Positions 42,540 to 51,446 of a stretch of 64,000 nt of DNA are shown here, in pieces (position 1 is the stretch's first letter; the number at the start of each line of letters is the position of its first letter). Source of the DNA: Neobacillus vireti (lineage in GTDB: Bacteria; Bacillota; Bacilli; Bacillales; Cytobacillaceae); contig NZ_LDNB01000002.1 in assembly GCF_001026695.1 (NCBI RefSeq), positions 203,998 through 267,997 on the forward strand. Direction: 5' to 3'. The notes beneath the pieces are model-generated. The model did not search any database. It saw only the letters and a program-made list of their open reading frames with translations, and was not told the DNA's origin. Position numbers and translations under genes: made by a program.

Positions 42540-44171
42540 ATGGATTATCAGAAAAAACCATGGTTAAAATTTTATGATCCAAGAATTAGTGCAGATGTTT
42601 CAAATGAGTATGATTCGTTATTCGATCTTTTGAAACAGGCGGCAAATATTCATAATGAAAAGCCGGCACTGACCTTTTTCGGGAGGTCATGGAGCTATAA
42701 AGAAACGAGAATGATATCTGAATGGCTTGCTGCTTCATTATATCGAGTTGGATTTAAAAAGGGTGACAGAATGGCGATTATGCTGCCGAACTGCCCACAT
42801 TATATTTTTAGTTTATTTGCCTCATTTCGATTAGGCGGTGTTGCCGTGCAAGTAAATCCGATGTATGTGGAACGAGAAATTGAATATGTCCTAAATGATT
42901 CCGAGGCAGAATACATGGTTGTATTTGAAGCTCTTTATCCTAGAGTAAAACAAGTTCAGCCAAGGACTTCATTGAAAAAGGTAATTGTCGTAGGTTTTGG
43001 CGGTAATAAAGTTGAACTTGCAGACGGAGACCTGTATTTTGAAGACTTTCTGACACATGACAATCTAATTCCTGAAATTCCGATAGATATAAATGAAGAT
43101 GTTGCCATTTTACAATATACCGGCGGCACAACGGGGGTTTCAAAAGGGGTGATGTTGACCCATCATAACCTTTTGGCCAATATTATTCAGGTATGTGACT
43201 TCACCTATAATGCTGTCGAGGAAAAACCAGAAAACTTTAAAATTGTCAGTGTCCTGCCGATGTTTCATGTTTACGGGCTCTCTTGTAATGCTTTATCGGG
43301 AATAAGAATTGGCGGTAACCAGCTCATCTTGCCTCGCTTTGATGTTAAAGAAGTACTAGAACTGATCAAACGGGAAAAGCCATTCCAAATGACGGCTGTT
43401 CCAACGATGATATTTGCTCTGAATAGCCACCCTGATTTAGAAGATAGCAATATTGCCGATATTTATTATTTGAGCAGCGGTGGTGCACCACTTCCTGTTG
43501 AACAGGTTAAATCCTTTGAAAAGAGAGTAGGCAAACAATTAGCAGATGGCTATGGACTTTCAGAGACGGCTCCATCTGCAATCTCTACTCCTCCATTTTT
43601 ACCGCGCAAATTAGGAAGTGTAGGGATTCCCTTACCTGGAACAGAAGCGAGAATTGTAACGGAAACGGCTGAAGGCATTGTCGACGTTCCTGTCGGCGAA
43701 GCAGGTGAGTTAATTTTGCGCGGTCCGCAGGTGATGAAAGGGTATTGGAAACGCCCAGGTGATACCGAGATGGTGTTAAAAGAAGGCTGGCTCTTTACCG
43801 GTGATATAGCCAAAATGGATGAAGATGGCTATTTCTATATATTAGATCGCAAGAAAGACATTATTATTGCCAGCGGCTATAACGTTTACCCTCGCGAGAT
43901 TGAAGAAGTATTGTACCAGCATGATGGGGTCGAGGAGGCTATTGTTGTTGGTATTCCTGACACATATCGCGGAGAAACAGTAAAAGCATTTGTAAAGGTT
44001 AAGGCAGGAATCTCAATTACACCAGACAAACTAATCGCTTTTGCGAAAATTAACCTCGCTCCATATAAAGTACCGAGAGAAATCGAAATTCTGGATGATC
44101 TCCCTAAATCCTCAGTTGGTAAATTGTTAAGGAGAATGCTCCGGAATGAGGAAGAAAAAGTTAAAGCTTAA
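42540..44171 (+). CDS. Long-chain fatty acid-CoA ligase (AMP-forming)
   Basis: The 543-residue enzyme has P-loop YTGGTTGVSKGVM near 192, A5 motif DGYGLSETAP near 337, A7 WLFTGDIAKMDEDGYFYILDRKKD near 420 and A10 lysine in PKSSVGKLLRRML near the C-terminus. It is a LcfA/LcfB-type acyl-CoA synthetase activating medium- or long-chain fatty acids. It sits between adhE and the second PHA locus, where it could feed acyl-CoA into 3-hydroxyacyl-CoA production. GGAGGGG precedes ATG 42540. Confidence 0.9.
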   Translation: MDYQKKPWLKFYDPRISADVSNEYDSLFDLLKQAANIHNEKPALTFFGRSWSYKETRMISEWLAASLYRVGFKKGDRMAIMLPNCPHYIFSLFASFRLGGVAVQVNPMYVEREIEYVLNDSEAEYMVVFEALYPRVKQVQPRTSLKKVIVVGFGGNKVELADGDLYFEDFLTHDNLIPEIPIDINEDVAILQYTGGTTGVSKGVMLTHHNLLANIIQVCDFTYNAVEEKPENFKIVSVLPMFHVYGLSCNALSGIRIGGNQLILPRFDVKEVLELIKREKPFQMTAVPTMIFALNSHPDLEDSNIADIYYLSSGGAPLPVEQVKSFEKRVGKQLADGYGLSETAPSAISTPPFLPRKLGSVGIPLPGTEARIVTETAEGIVDVPVGEAGELILRGPQVMKGYWKRPGDTEMVLKEGWLFTGDIAKMDEDGYFYILDRKKDIIIASGYNVYPREIEEVLYQHDGVEEAIVVGIPDTYRGETVKAFVKVKAGISITPDKLIAFAKINLAPYKVPREIEILDDLPKSSVGKLLRRMLRNEEEKVKA

Positions 44172-44313
44172 ATTTAAAATCTATTCCAACCACACACTAG
44201 AAGCAGCTTGAGAAGTTGTTTACACCCTCTACAGAAAAAACTTCATAGAAAATCACCAGATACCATCGAAGCGCAAAATGAGACAATATTACCTTTGAAG
44301 GGATGCAAATAAT

Positions 44314-44931
44314 ATGGAAGACAAAAATGAAAAAGAAGTAGTTGAAAACATAGTAGTTGAAAATGAAGGGGAAGAACAGCTTACCAGCTTAGATATTTTA
44401 TGGGGGCATGTTTTCGGCGAGTTAGACCAATGGGCAAAACACGCTGATTACCGCGATGAGATTTTTCTGAACGAAGCGAAGTACTTTGCTGAAAGTGTAA
44501 AGAGAAATCAGGGAAATATGAAAGAAATCGCAGAGCAATTTAATAAGGAATTTGCTGAATGGGAAAGAACGGCCAGAGAAGAATTTTTAATGTCAACTAC
44601 CACCATGCAGCATTTCTTCCCGATTAAATCCTATGAGGAAATAAATGCCCAGATTGATCACTTCCAAAAGAAAACAATGTCGATTCTTACTGCACCATGT
44701 CAAACCATATCAAAAAACCTGACAATGGATAGGTATCTTGCAATTATCGATCAATATATTGCGCTTCGGAAAAAAAGCAGGTTGCAATATATTAAAACCG
44801 TTAAGCAGGCTGGAAATCTAGTCTATGAAAATCAAAAAGGATTCGTCAATCTGTTTGCAAGACAAATCAAAACGTTGATGTTCCCGTTTAATAAATATTT
44901 AGAAAAAGCTGAAGAACTTACAAAATCATAA
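44314..44931 (+). CDS. Phasin-like PHA granule protein (locus 2)
   Basis: This 205-residue helical protein is the paralog of the one at 18153: it shares SLDILW, RDEIFLNEAK, WERTAREEFL, TTTMQHFFPIKSYEE, IIDQYIALRKKSR and the end ...YENQK-F-NLF-RQIKT-M-PF-KYL. An acidic tail of about 25 residues starts the protein. It lies 20 bp before phaR2. The same gene order at both PHA loci argues that it serves the synthase, probably on the granule surface. The name phasin-like is inferred from helix layout and context, not from a definite family motif. Confidence 0.6.
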   Translation: MEDKNEKEVVENIVVENEGEEQLTSLDILWGHVFGELDQWAKHADYRDEIFLNEAKYFAESVKRNQGNMKEIAEQFNKEFAEWERTAREEFLMSTTTMQHFFPIKSYEEINAQIDHFQKKTMSILTAPCQTISKNLTMDRYLAIIDQYIALRKKSRLQYIKTVKQAGNLVYENQKGFVNLFARQIKTLMFPFNKYLEKAEELTKS

Positions 44932-44951
44932 AACCAAGGGGGGCTTACATC

Positions 44952-45614
44952 ATGTCTGCAGGAAAAACATATGATCCATTCGAAGGCTTACAGCTTGTTA
45001 GTGAGATGTGGGAGAAACAATTAAATGGTCTATTATACAAGTTGACTGATAATAAGGAATTTGTTCAAACCGCCAATATCGGACTTGATGTCTATTCCCG
45101 TTACCTGGAGCGATTTAGGAAAAACCAAGAGCATATTGCGGCTTTAATGAATATTCCTACCAAAAAAGATATTGCAAATGCAGCAAAACTATCGATACAG
45201 GCCGAAGAAAAAATCGACAATCTAGAAGAGCAAATTTGGAGTTTACAAGATGGTCTTAGCTTGGCAAATAAAGGGAATTTAGAAATGTTTCAAGAAATGG
45301 TGCGTATTGTCAAGCAGCTGCAGACTGAATTTCAAACTATCGCACAAGAGGTTTCGGAAACCAAAATAATGAAAGCTGACCTTCAGGAAATACGCCAGGG
45401 TCTTGTCGACATGAAGATCATTCAAGTAAACCTTCAGGAATTACGCAAGGAAATAGACGGACTTAAAAGCCTTAAGGCAGATAGTCAGACAGAGCCTGCC
45501 GCTGCTATGAAGACCGGTATCAAAAAAGAGAAACCAAAGCAGAAGAAAGAACAGGAAAAAAAGCAGAATAAAGAACTAGTGCTCACCGGAGCTGAACCAT
45601 CTAAAAAACATTGA
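44952..45614 (+). CDS. phaR: PhaR, class IV PHA synthase subunit (locus 2, intact)
   Basis: The 220-residue protein has the full PhaR layout: YDPFEGLQLVSEMWEKQLNGLLY at the start, NKEFVQTANIGLDVYSRYLERF, IPTKKDIANAAKLSIQAEEKI near 75-95 and LEEQIWSLQDGL, then a long coiled coil (about 115-175) and a lysine-rich tail (KKEKPKQKKEQEKKQNKE). PhaR is the obligatory partner of class IV PhaC. It lies 14 bp before phaC2. The basic tail is longer than in PhaR1. Confidence 0.92.
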   Translation: MSAGKTYDPFEGLQLVSEMWEKQLNGLLYKLTDNKEFVQTANIGLDVYSRYLERFRKNQEHIAALMNIPTKKDIANAAKLSIQAEEKIDNLEEQIWSLQDGLSLANKGNLEMFQEMVRIVKQLQTEFQTIAQEVSETKIMKADLQEIRQGLVDMKIIQVNLQELRKEIDGLKSLKADSQTEPAAAMKTGIKKEKPKQKKEQEKKQNKELVLTGAEPSKKH

Positions 45615-45628
45615 AAGGAGCAAAGTAA

Positions 45629-46702
45629 ATGAGCACTAATGCATTAGGAAATATCCAGAGTCCACTGCTAAAAAGAGAAGCTAAACGGTGGAATCAGCTT
45701 TATAAAATTATGACCGAACCAAAGCCCGATATCGTTCCTACACCAAGAGAGTGTGTTTGGAAAAGGAATAAAACAAGCTTGTGGTTTCACCCCGCGAAAG
45801 AGAAAAGATATGAAACTCCAATATTTTTAGTCTATTCGCTATTGAATAAAGTCTACATTCTAGACGTCGGTGAAGGGAGTAGTGTGGTTGGGGGTCTTAC
45901 AGAACTTGGCTACGATGTCTATCTTTTAGATTGGGGTTCCCCTGGGCTTGAAGATAGGGAACTTACACTAGATAATTATATAGTTGATTATTTAGAAAAT
46001 GCAGTTAAACGGGCATTAAGGCATTCCCAGACAAAAGATATAACAATGGCCGGATATTGTTTAGGAGGTACAACTGCGGCCATTTTGACTTCAATTACTA
46101 AACTGCCTATAAAGAATTTAGTTCTTGCGGCTGTTCCAATTGATTTTAGTATCGGTATCGTGCCTGATAAGTGGCTGGAAGGAATTCAAAAGGGCCAGCT
46201 TAGTTTTGATAGGTTTGCTGAGGCACATGAAACAATTCCATCAGAATTTCTGTATTTGATGTTTAGGATGCTCTCACCCGTTTATGGAAGTCCGAAAATA
46301 AATCTGATTACCCGGGCACATGATGAAAAATATGTAGAAAAGTGGCGCAGGATGGACAAGTGGACAAAGGATACGGCCTCGTTTGCTGGAGCTGCCTTTA
46401 AGCAAATGTTTAATGATCTTTATAAAGATAACAAACTTCTAAAGGGAGAATTAATGATTGGCGGCAGGAAAGTAGAATTGAAAAATATCAAGTGCCCACT
46501 TTTTGTCTTCTCATGTTCGCGCGACAATCTTATTTTGGAGCAGCAAAGCCTTCCTGTCATGAATCTGGTTTCGAGTGAGGATAAGACATATAAGGTTTTT
46601 GAAGGGGGCCATGTATCGCTGGCATTGACCGGAGCTTTTGCGGGAATTATGGACCCATGGCTTTCCTCTCATTCAGAAGAAATTCATCAAGTACACTCAT
46701 AA
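45629..46702 (+). CDS. phaC: PhaC, class IV poly(3-hydroxyalkanoate) synthase (locus 2)
   Basis: The 357-residue synthase has the box GYCLGG with Cys near residue 144, LLDWGSPGLEDREL near 99, the acid in FSCSRDNL near 302 and His in EGGHVSLAL near 331. It is homologous over its full length to PhaC1 at 19379 (shared YVEKWRRM, FAGAAFKQ/FAGEAFRQ, LKGEL). AAAGGAG precedes ATG 45629. With the intact PhaR upstream it is likely the main PHA synthase of the window. Confidence 0.94.
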   Translation: MSTNALGNIQSPLLKREAKRWNQLYKIMTEPKPDIVPTPRECVWKRNKTSLWFHPAKEKRYETPIFLVYSLLNKVYILDVGEGSSVVGGLTELGYDVYLLDWGSPGLEDRELTLDNYIVDYLENAVKRALRHSQTKDITMAGYCLGGTTAAILTSITKLPIKNLVLAAVPIDFSIGIVPDKWLEGIQKGQLSFDRFAEAHETIPSEFLYLMFRMLSPVYGSPKINLITRAHDEKYVEKWRRMDKWTKDTASFAGAAFKQMFNDLYKDNKLLKGELMIGGRKVELKNIKCPLFVFSCSRDNLILEQQSLPVMNLVSSEDKTYKVFEGGHVSLALTGAFAGIMDPWLSSHSEEIHQVHS

Positions 46703-46764
46703 ATGGTGTGTTAAAGATAAAATTATTAGCGGGAAGGACCGCCATCCTTCCCGTTAATAATACA

Positions 46765-47547
46765 TTATGAAGCAATTGTTTGCTGATTGAGGAATTTCCG
46801 CAGCAGCTGATTAAACCGGTCTTTTGCTTCCAGTTTGGCAATATGACCGGTATTCCTCAATATAATAAATTCTGAGTGGGGAATTAGCTTGTGCATACGA
46901 GCTTGAATCCAAACAGGCAAAACGGAGTCATATTGTGAACCAATAATAAGGGTTGGTATATTTACCATTGGTAATAATGTTAAATTATTGACCTCGAGAC
47001 ATGCTTCAAAGGATTTAATAAATATTTGCTGTTTAGGTATAAAAAAGTCAGCAAACTTTTCAACAGTGTCTTTTTTCCAAGAATATAGTGCCATCCGTGA
47101 AAGATAATCATTTTGTTTGCCTTTTGCAGAAAGAGCTTCAAACTTTGCCTTATGTTTTTTTAATAATAAAGCCTTGATTATATTTGGCAAATAGTGAAAA
47201 GAGCTAATCAAAATAAGAGAACTGCATAGATCGGGAGCCTGTCGGTAAATTTCCTGTGCCACGGCTCCGCCCATCGAAAGACCAAGGATGTGAGCGCTTT
47301 CAAACCTTAACTCTTTCAACAAGCTAATCACATCAGCAGCAAAATTTTGAATAGAAATTCCATCCGTTTTTGTACACGCACCATGACCTCGTAAATCAGG
47401 AATAATCAACTCATACTGATCAGCTAATTCATATTGATTTTGCCATCCTTCTTTTACCTCACCTAAACCATGAATCAATACTACTGGTTCCCCGGTACCA
47501 AAATGTAAATATGGGATGCCTGCTTTACTTATTTTTGCCTTTTCCAT
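46765..47547 (-). CDS. Alpha/beta-fold hydrolase convergent with phaC2
   Basis: The 260-residue protein has VVLIHGLGEVKEGW near 22, IPDLRGHGACTKTDG near 50, elbow LGLSMGGAVAQ near 92, an acid in GSQYDSVLPVW near 207 and His in NTGHIAKLEA near 232. No signal peptide is present. It is convergent with phaC2 and divergent from phaQ. A decayed copy of the same gene stands in the same relation to phaC1, so the hydrolase belongs to the PHA module. A thioesterase or intracellular depolymerase-type role is possible but not shown. Confidence 0.8.
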   Translation of the reverse strand: MEKAKISKAGIPYLHFGTGEPVVLIHGLGEVKEGWQNQYELADQYELIIPDLRGHGACTKTDGISIQNFAADVISLLKELRFESAHILGLSMGGAVAQEIYRQAPDLCSSLILISSFHYLPNIIKALLLKKHKAKFEALSAKGKQNDYLSRMALYSWKKDTVEKFADFFIPKQQIFIKSFEACLEVNNLTLLPMVNIPTLIIGSQYDSVLPVWIQARMHKLIPHSEFIILRNTGHIAKLEAKDRFNQLLRKFLNQQTIAS

Positions 47548-47623
47548 TTTACACCACCTTCTTGTTTTATTTAGTTTATTACTATGTTTTCTAAATTGTA
47601 AACTCTAAAGTGTTGCTTTAAAT

Positions 47624-47640
47624 GATATTTATTTAATATC
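47624..47640. promoter_or_regulatory. Candidate PhaQ (PadR-type) operator
   Basis: GATATT-TATTT-AATATC is a perfect 17-bp inverted repeat directly abutting the -35 of the phaQ promoter. AT-rich ATATT...AATAT palindromes are typical PadR-family targets. Confidence 0.5.
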
Positions 47641-47680
47641 TTGAAAAATATTACTTATAGGTGTAAAATACATATAGGTG
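47641..47680 (+). promoter_or_regulatory. phaQ-phaP promoter with TATAGGTG direct repeats
   Basis: TTGAAA (47641-47646), 17 bp, TAAAAT (47664-47669) is a good sigma-A promoter 25 bp upstream of phaQ. TATAGGTG occurs at 47656-47663 and again at 47673-47680, 17 bp apart, flanking the -10, which suggests a second regulator-binding element. Confidence 0.65.
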
Positions 47681-47693
47681 AGGTGATAAAGAT

Positions 47694-48149
47694 ATGGTAA
47701 ACCAAGATAATCAATCAATCAATCCATCCAAAAATTTTGTGCTGCCATTTATTTTATTGCTTCTTAGCAAAGTTTCTCTACATGGGTATGAAATTAGCCA
47801 AAGATTAGAGGCATTCGGGTTTAAGACACTTGATCAGGGGAATTTGTACAGAACGTTAAGACAGTTGGAAAAGGACGAACTGCTATCATCAGAATGGGAT
47901 ACAACGGGAAGTGGTCCTGCAAAAAGAAGATATTCCATTACAAAAGCTGGTATTACATACTTAAAAGGCTATGCCAATCAACTAGAAACCTATCAATCAT
48001 TATTAGATCAATTCTTCAAGATGTATACTAGTTTCTTTGAGCTCTATATTCCTTCATTTCAGAAGAAGGATCCAATAGAGAAAGTAAATAATAGTAGGAG
48101 GAGGAAAGACGATGGCACAGAAGAAAATGGAAACGGCTCCAGCCCCTGA
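47694..48149 (+). CDS. phaQ: PhaQ, PadR-family PHB-responsive repressor
   Basis: The 151-residue protein is a PadR winged helix: LPFILLLLSKVSLHGYEISQRLEAFGF, LDQGNLYRTLRQLEKDELLSSEWDTTGSGPAKRRYSIT between residues 18 and 85, then a C-terminal dimerisation helix. In B. megaterium-type genomes PhaQ binds PHB and represses phaQ and the phasin gene phaP. Here it directly precedes phaP, and its last 38 bases overlap the phaP start in another frame. Candidate operators overlap its promoter. Confidence 0.9.
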   Translation: MVNQDNQSINPSKNFVLPFILLLLSKVSLHGYEISQRLEAFGFKTLDQGNLYRTLRQLEKDELLSSEWDTTGSGPAKRRYSITKAGITYLKGYANQLETYQSLLDQFFKMYTSFFELYIPSFQKKDPIEKVNNSRRRKDDGTEENGNGSSP

Positions 48150-48711
48150 TGAAAAGGTGATTCCGGTAGCGGAGGAACCGATTGCTGCTGGTTCATTCGT
48201 AAACACATTTTGGGATCAGTTTGAGCAATCGCGTGAACGTGCACTCAAGCTTCGGGAAAATCGAGAGGATGCCTATATTAATGCATTAAGGGAGGTCATC
48301 AAGTTCAATAAGCAATACCGAAAGTCGATTGGCAAATTGTATGAACAGGCCAAAAAGACAAATATGAATATGGTTGCAGAACTGATGCCTCAATTTAATG
48401 GCGGAAAAGAAGATTTGCAAGAAGAGGGCGTTCCCGTTAATGACCGAGAGGAACTTAAACAACAGTTGAAAGAGGTTTCTAGACAATTGGAAAAGTTAGC
48501 CCTTACACCAATAAGATCTATTTTCCATATTGTTGACCTGCTAGAGGATAATTTTGAAAGAAATGCTGAATCTAGTGCAGCCTATGCACGTGAACGAAGA
48601 AACGCATGGTTTCAAGTTAGAAAGGAATATGTTAAATTAGCGAGAAACACTCATTTAAATCTTGTTAGTCGCGGTCGTAATAGTTTTAAAGAACTAGTAA
48701 AAACACAATAA
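48112..48711 (+). CDS. phaP: PhaP phasin
   Basis: ATG 48112 after AGGAGGAGG lies inside the end of phaQ. The 199-residue helical protein has no cysteine, signal or TM. FVNTFWDQFEQSRERALKLRENREDAYINALREV near 30-63 and the amphipathic C-terminal half FERNAESSAAYARERRNAWFQVRKEYVKLARNTH match the Bacillus phasin type. It should coat PHA granules, controlling their size and number. PhaQ regulates it. It is about 1.4 kb from phaC2. Confidence 0.85.
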   Translation: MAQKKMETAPAPDEKVIPVAEEPIAAGSFVNTFWDQFEQSRERALKLRENREDAYINALREVIKFNKQYRKSIGKLYEQAKKTNMNMVAELMPQFNGGKEDLQEEGVPVNDREELKQQLKEVSRQLEKLALTPIRSIFHIVDLLEDNFERNAESSAAYARERRNAWFQVRKEYVKLARNTHLNLVSRGRNSFKELVKTQ

Positions 48712-49117
48712 CCCTTAGTTGTATAAAAAGGAGAAGAAACAGCATTGATTCACAAAAGAATCCTTGAAAAAAGTTAGAACCACAATTTTCTTTTAAAATA
48801 AAGAGATTGTGGTTTTTCTATTATTAGTGAATTTTTTGTTAAAGGTCAACTAAAAAAACTTTTGAAATGTAACTGTAATCTAATAATAACTTGTTTGACA
48901 AATTTAGATGATATACTTCTCATGGAGATAAAATAGGTTTATATTGGATATTATTTGTGAAATTTGGCTTACATAAGATAAATGACCAGCTATACTAAAG
49001 GGCTATAATACATAATATTTTTACTTTTAGAAATTACATCCATTTTTCACTAGTCTTCAATGCGTGTTTTCTATAACAATAGATAAATTTGATATTGATG
49101 AAAGCAGGGGAGCTAAA
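48712..49117. other. Intergenic region between phaP and the CwlO-like gene
   Basis: The region holds the phaP terminator (AACCACAATTTTC...GAGATTGTGGTT + T-run, 48778-48818) and then an AT-rich leader of about 300 bp without a gene. A WalR-like site (TGTAAC-N5-TCTAAT, 48868-48884) lies in it. The exact promoter was not identified; a long 5' leader is known for B. subtilis cwlO. Confidence 0.6.
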
Positions 49118-50320
49118 ATGAAGAGGAAGCTTACCGCACTTAGTTCGACTATTATCTTAGGAATAAGCAGTGCATTTTCATTTCCTGCTATAAAGGCAGA
49201 GGCTACAAGCATCAAAAGCGTTCAGGAGCAGCGATTAGGTATTCAATCAGAGATTTCAATAGCGAATCAGGAAATTTCTCAGGTCCAGAATGAATTAGCT
49301 AAAATAATAGAACAGATTAATAGAGTTGAACAGGCTATTAACGATAATAATAACATGATTGTTCAGACTGAAGAAAAAGTGAAAGCTTCTCAGGAAGAAG
49401 TGGCAGGGCTCCAGCAAGAAGTGACTAAGATTAAAGAAAGAATTGATAAACGAAATGAAATACTAAAAAAACGAGCATTGGCAATCCAAGAAAGGGGCGG
49501 AAATGTTAGCTATATCGATGTTCTCATTGGAGCTTCGAGCTTTAGTGATTTTGTAGATAGACTCGGAGCTGTAGCAGCAATGGTAGAAGCGGATCAAGAT
49601 TTAGTGAAGCAGCATCAAGAAGATCAGCAAACAGTCGAACAGAAACAAACTAGAGTTGAAAAAAAGCTGGAAAATTTAAATGAACTGAAGACGGAGCTTG
49701 AAGGAATGCAGTCTCAGATTTTAGAACAAAAACAACAAAATGAGGCATTAAAAGAAGAGCTTATGTCGAAAGAACAGGAGAAAATTTCTAATAAGACTGA
49801 TTTACAACAGCAAGATAGTACACTGGCATTAAAGGAAGCAGAGCTTATAACAGAGGCTCATATTTCTGATGGCTCGAATATAGCTGATCTGAATGTTTCG
49901 ACACCAACTACAGCAAATGAAGCTATAAACATTGTAATCCATGCTGGAGATAGGTATATTGGAAACTCCGTTTATGTATTTGGCGGAGGTAGAAATGCCT
50001 ACGATGTTGCCAATGGCAGATTTGACTGCTCCGGATTTGTTGCCTGGGCCTTCGCGCAGGCAGGCATAAAAGTCGGAGCACATACGGATATCTTGAAAAA
50101 TACTGGAACGAGAGTAACAATGAACGAAGCACGCCCAGGTGACCTAGTATTCTTTGATACTTATAAAATTGACGGTCATGTGGGAATTTATCTCGGGGGC
50201 GGAAAATTCATTGGGTCACAAAGTTCAACTGGAATTGCCATTGCAGATATGACGTCACGGTACTACTCAGAACATTTTAACGGACGTGTTATGAGAATTA
50301 TTAACGATAAAGAAAACTAG
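49118..50320 (+). CDS. CwlO-like NlpC/P60 D,L-endopeptidase
   Basis: ATG 49118 after AGGGGAGC gives 400 residues; an upstream frame is unsupported. A signal peptide ends near IKAEA (about residue 31). Residues about 35-250 are coiled coil of the CwlO/PcsB N-terminal type. A C-terminal NlpC/P60 domain (about 280-400) has the catalytic Cys in GRFDCSGFVAWAF and His in IDGHVGIYLGGG. It cuts D-Glu-mDAP-type bonds in peptidoglycan to allow lateral wall growth and would be activated through FtsEX in B. subtilis. The WalR-like site upstream would fit that regulation. Confidence 0.88.
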   Translation: MKRKLTALSSTIILGISSAFSFPAIKAEATSIKSVQEQRLGIQSEISIANQEISQVQNELAKIIEQINRVEQAINDNNNMIVQTEEKVKASQEEVAGLQQEVTKIKERIDKRNEILKKRALAIQERGGNVSYIDVLIGASSFSDFVDRLGAVAAMVEADQDLVKQHQEDQQTVEQKQTRVEKKLENLNELKTELEGMQSQILEQKQQNEALKEELMSKEQEKISNKTDLQQQDSTLALKEAELITEAHISDGSNIADLNVSTPTTANEAINIVIHAGDRYIGNSVYVFGGGRNAYDVANGRFDCSGFVAWAFAQAGIKVGAHTDILKNTGTRVTMNEARPGDLVFFDTYKIDGHVGIYLGGGKFIGSQSSTGIAIADMTSRYYSEHFNGRVMRIINDKEN

Positions 50321-50321
50321 T

Positions 50322-50360
50322 AAAAAGAAGCGATGCTTCATTGGCATCGCTTCTTTTTAT
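50322..50360 (+). terminator. Terminator of the CwlO-like gene
   Basis: AAAAAGAAGCGATGC and GCATCGCTTCTTTTT form a 15-bp stem; its T-tract overlaps the end of the convergent gene at 50357, so it may act both ways. Confidence 0.9.
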
Positions 50361-50932
50361 TGTTGAAGATTGCTATTAATTAACTTTTCTAGGACTGCTT
50401 TCATATAAAGTAATTCTTCCTCACTTTTCGGTTCCATTTCGACCTTACCACCCTCATTAAGAATTAAATTGAATTGAGGGAGACTTAAGTTATCAGCTGT
50501 TACTCGGTGGGTCAATAGTTTAACATTTTTAAGACCGATATTGCCAGCAGAGGGTAAATAATGTTCGCTAAATTCAGCATTGGTTACGTGTAAGCTTAAG
50601 TTATTAAAAAGTGCAGAATCCTTATGGGTTATTTCAATCGTAATTAGGCCCTTTGGAGTTTCGACTAATTTCTTAATAATTAAGTCCTTAGCTGAAAGAT
50701 TATCAAACATTAACTCCAGCATCGGCCGATCTTTTTGTTCTGCCGTATCACCTGTAATCATAACAGGATTTTTCATCGTACCTTCCATTTGTTTAGCCTC
50801 AATAATAAATCCAATGATTGTCGGATTACTAGCAAAACTATCCTTGGTAAGAAAAAACACCCCGCTAAATGTAAGAACCAATACAATAATTAACTTAAAA
50901 GTATTATTTCTGTGTATCAATACAATCACCAT
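50357..50932 (-). CDS. Secreted/anchored hypothetical protein, third gene of DUF6230-DUF6114 operon
   Basis: The frame gives 191 residues with a hydrophobic N-terminus (LIIVLVLTFSGVFFL) that is a signal peptide or anchor. The start is uncertain: ATG 50932 has a poor ribosome binding site and TTG 50920 after GGTGA is possible. The body repeats short beta-like units with MITGDTA, LSAKDLIIKKL, LSLHVTNAEF, IGLKNVKLLTHRVTADNL, which resemble layers of the DUF6230 protein two genes upstream. No known family was recognised. It lies 24 bp after the DUF6114 gene. Confidence 0.65.
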   Translation of the reverse strand: MVIVLIHRNNTFKLIIVLVLTFSGVFFLTKDSFASNPTIIGFIIEAKQMEGTMKNPVMITGDTAEQKDRPMLELMFDNLSAKDLIIKKLVETPKGLITIEITHKDSALFNNLSLHVTNAEFSEHYLPSAGNIGLKNVKLLTHRVTADNLSLPQFNLILNEGGKVEMEPKSEEELLYMKAVLEKLINSNLQQ

Positions 50933-50956
50933 TTCTATGAATGCTATAGGTACTGA

Positions 50957-51397
50957 TTATTCCGGTAAAGCTTCCTTCCCTGAAGCAATTTCTTTTTCAG
51001 CAATAATATCGCTATTTGACTGTTTCATTGAATCAGGAGCAGCAAGCTCTGGTTTCCAGGCAATTAGCATTGAACCTCCAACAATTCCAAGAAGTGTGCC
51101 GATCAGGAAACCGCCTAATGCTCCCATAATCGATAAAACAGATGAGAAAATTCCTAGAACACCAAACAGGGTAGAAAGCTTAGGCATGATATATCCTAGG
51201 ACGCCCATTATTAATGTAAGACCTCCTAATAGGAAACCAACAACAATGATGCTTCCGGGGGCAGCTGCAATTTCATAAAGTTGTGCAGGAACAATTAAAA
51301 TGATTAATCCTGATAAAATAGACAAGGTCGCCCCCCAAAAAGGGCGCCTTGCTCTCCAATTCTTAAACCTTTTACGTTTTGAATCATTAGAGCTCAT
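50957..51397 (-). CDS. DUF6114-like membrane protein
   Basis: ATG 51397 after AAGGA gives 146 residues. A basic N-terminus with WRARRPFWGATLSILSGLIILIVPA leads to four hydrophobic segments (about 22-45, 50-72, 76-95, 98-117) and an acidic C-terminal tail. The RPFWGA start and GG-rich helices match the DUF6114 family, best known from Streptomyces, where the gene commonly follows a DUF6230 gene. The same pair occurs here. No biochemical function is established for either family. Confidence 0.72.
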   Translation of the reverse strand: MSSNDSKRKRFKNWRARRPFWGATLSILSGLIILIVPAQLYEIAAAPGSIIVVGFLLGGLTLIMGVLGYIMPKLSTLFGVLGIFSSVLSIMGALGGFLIGTLLGIVGGSMLIAWKPELAAPDSMKQSNSDIIAEKEIASGKEALPE

Positions 51398-51446
51398 TTT
51401 TATCATCCTTACTTGTTAGTCTTCTGATGTTTAGATTATTTTAGTG

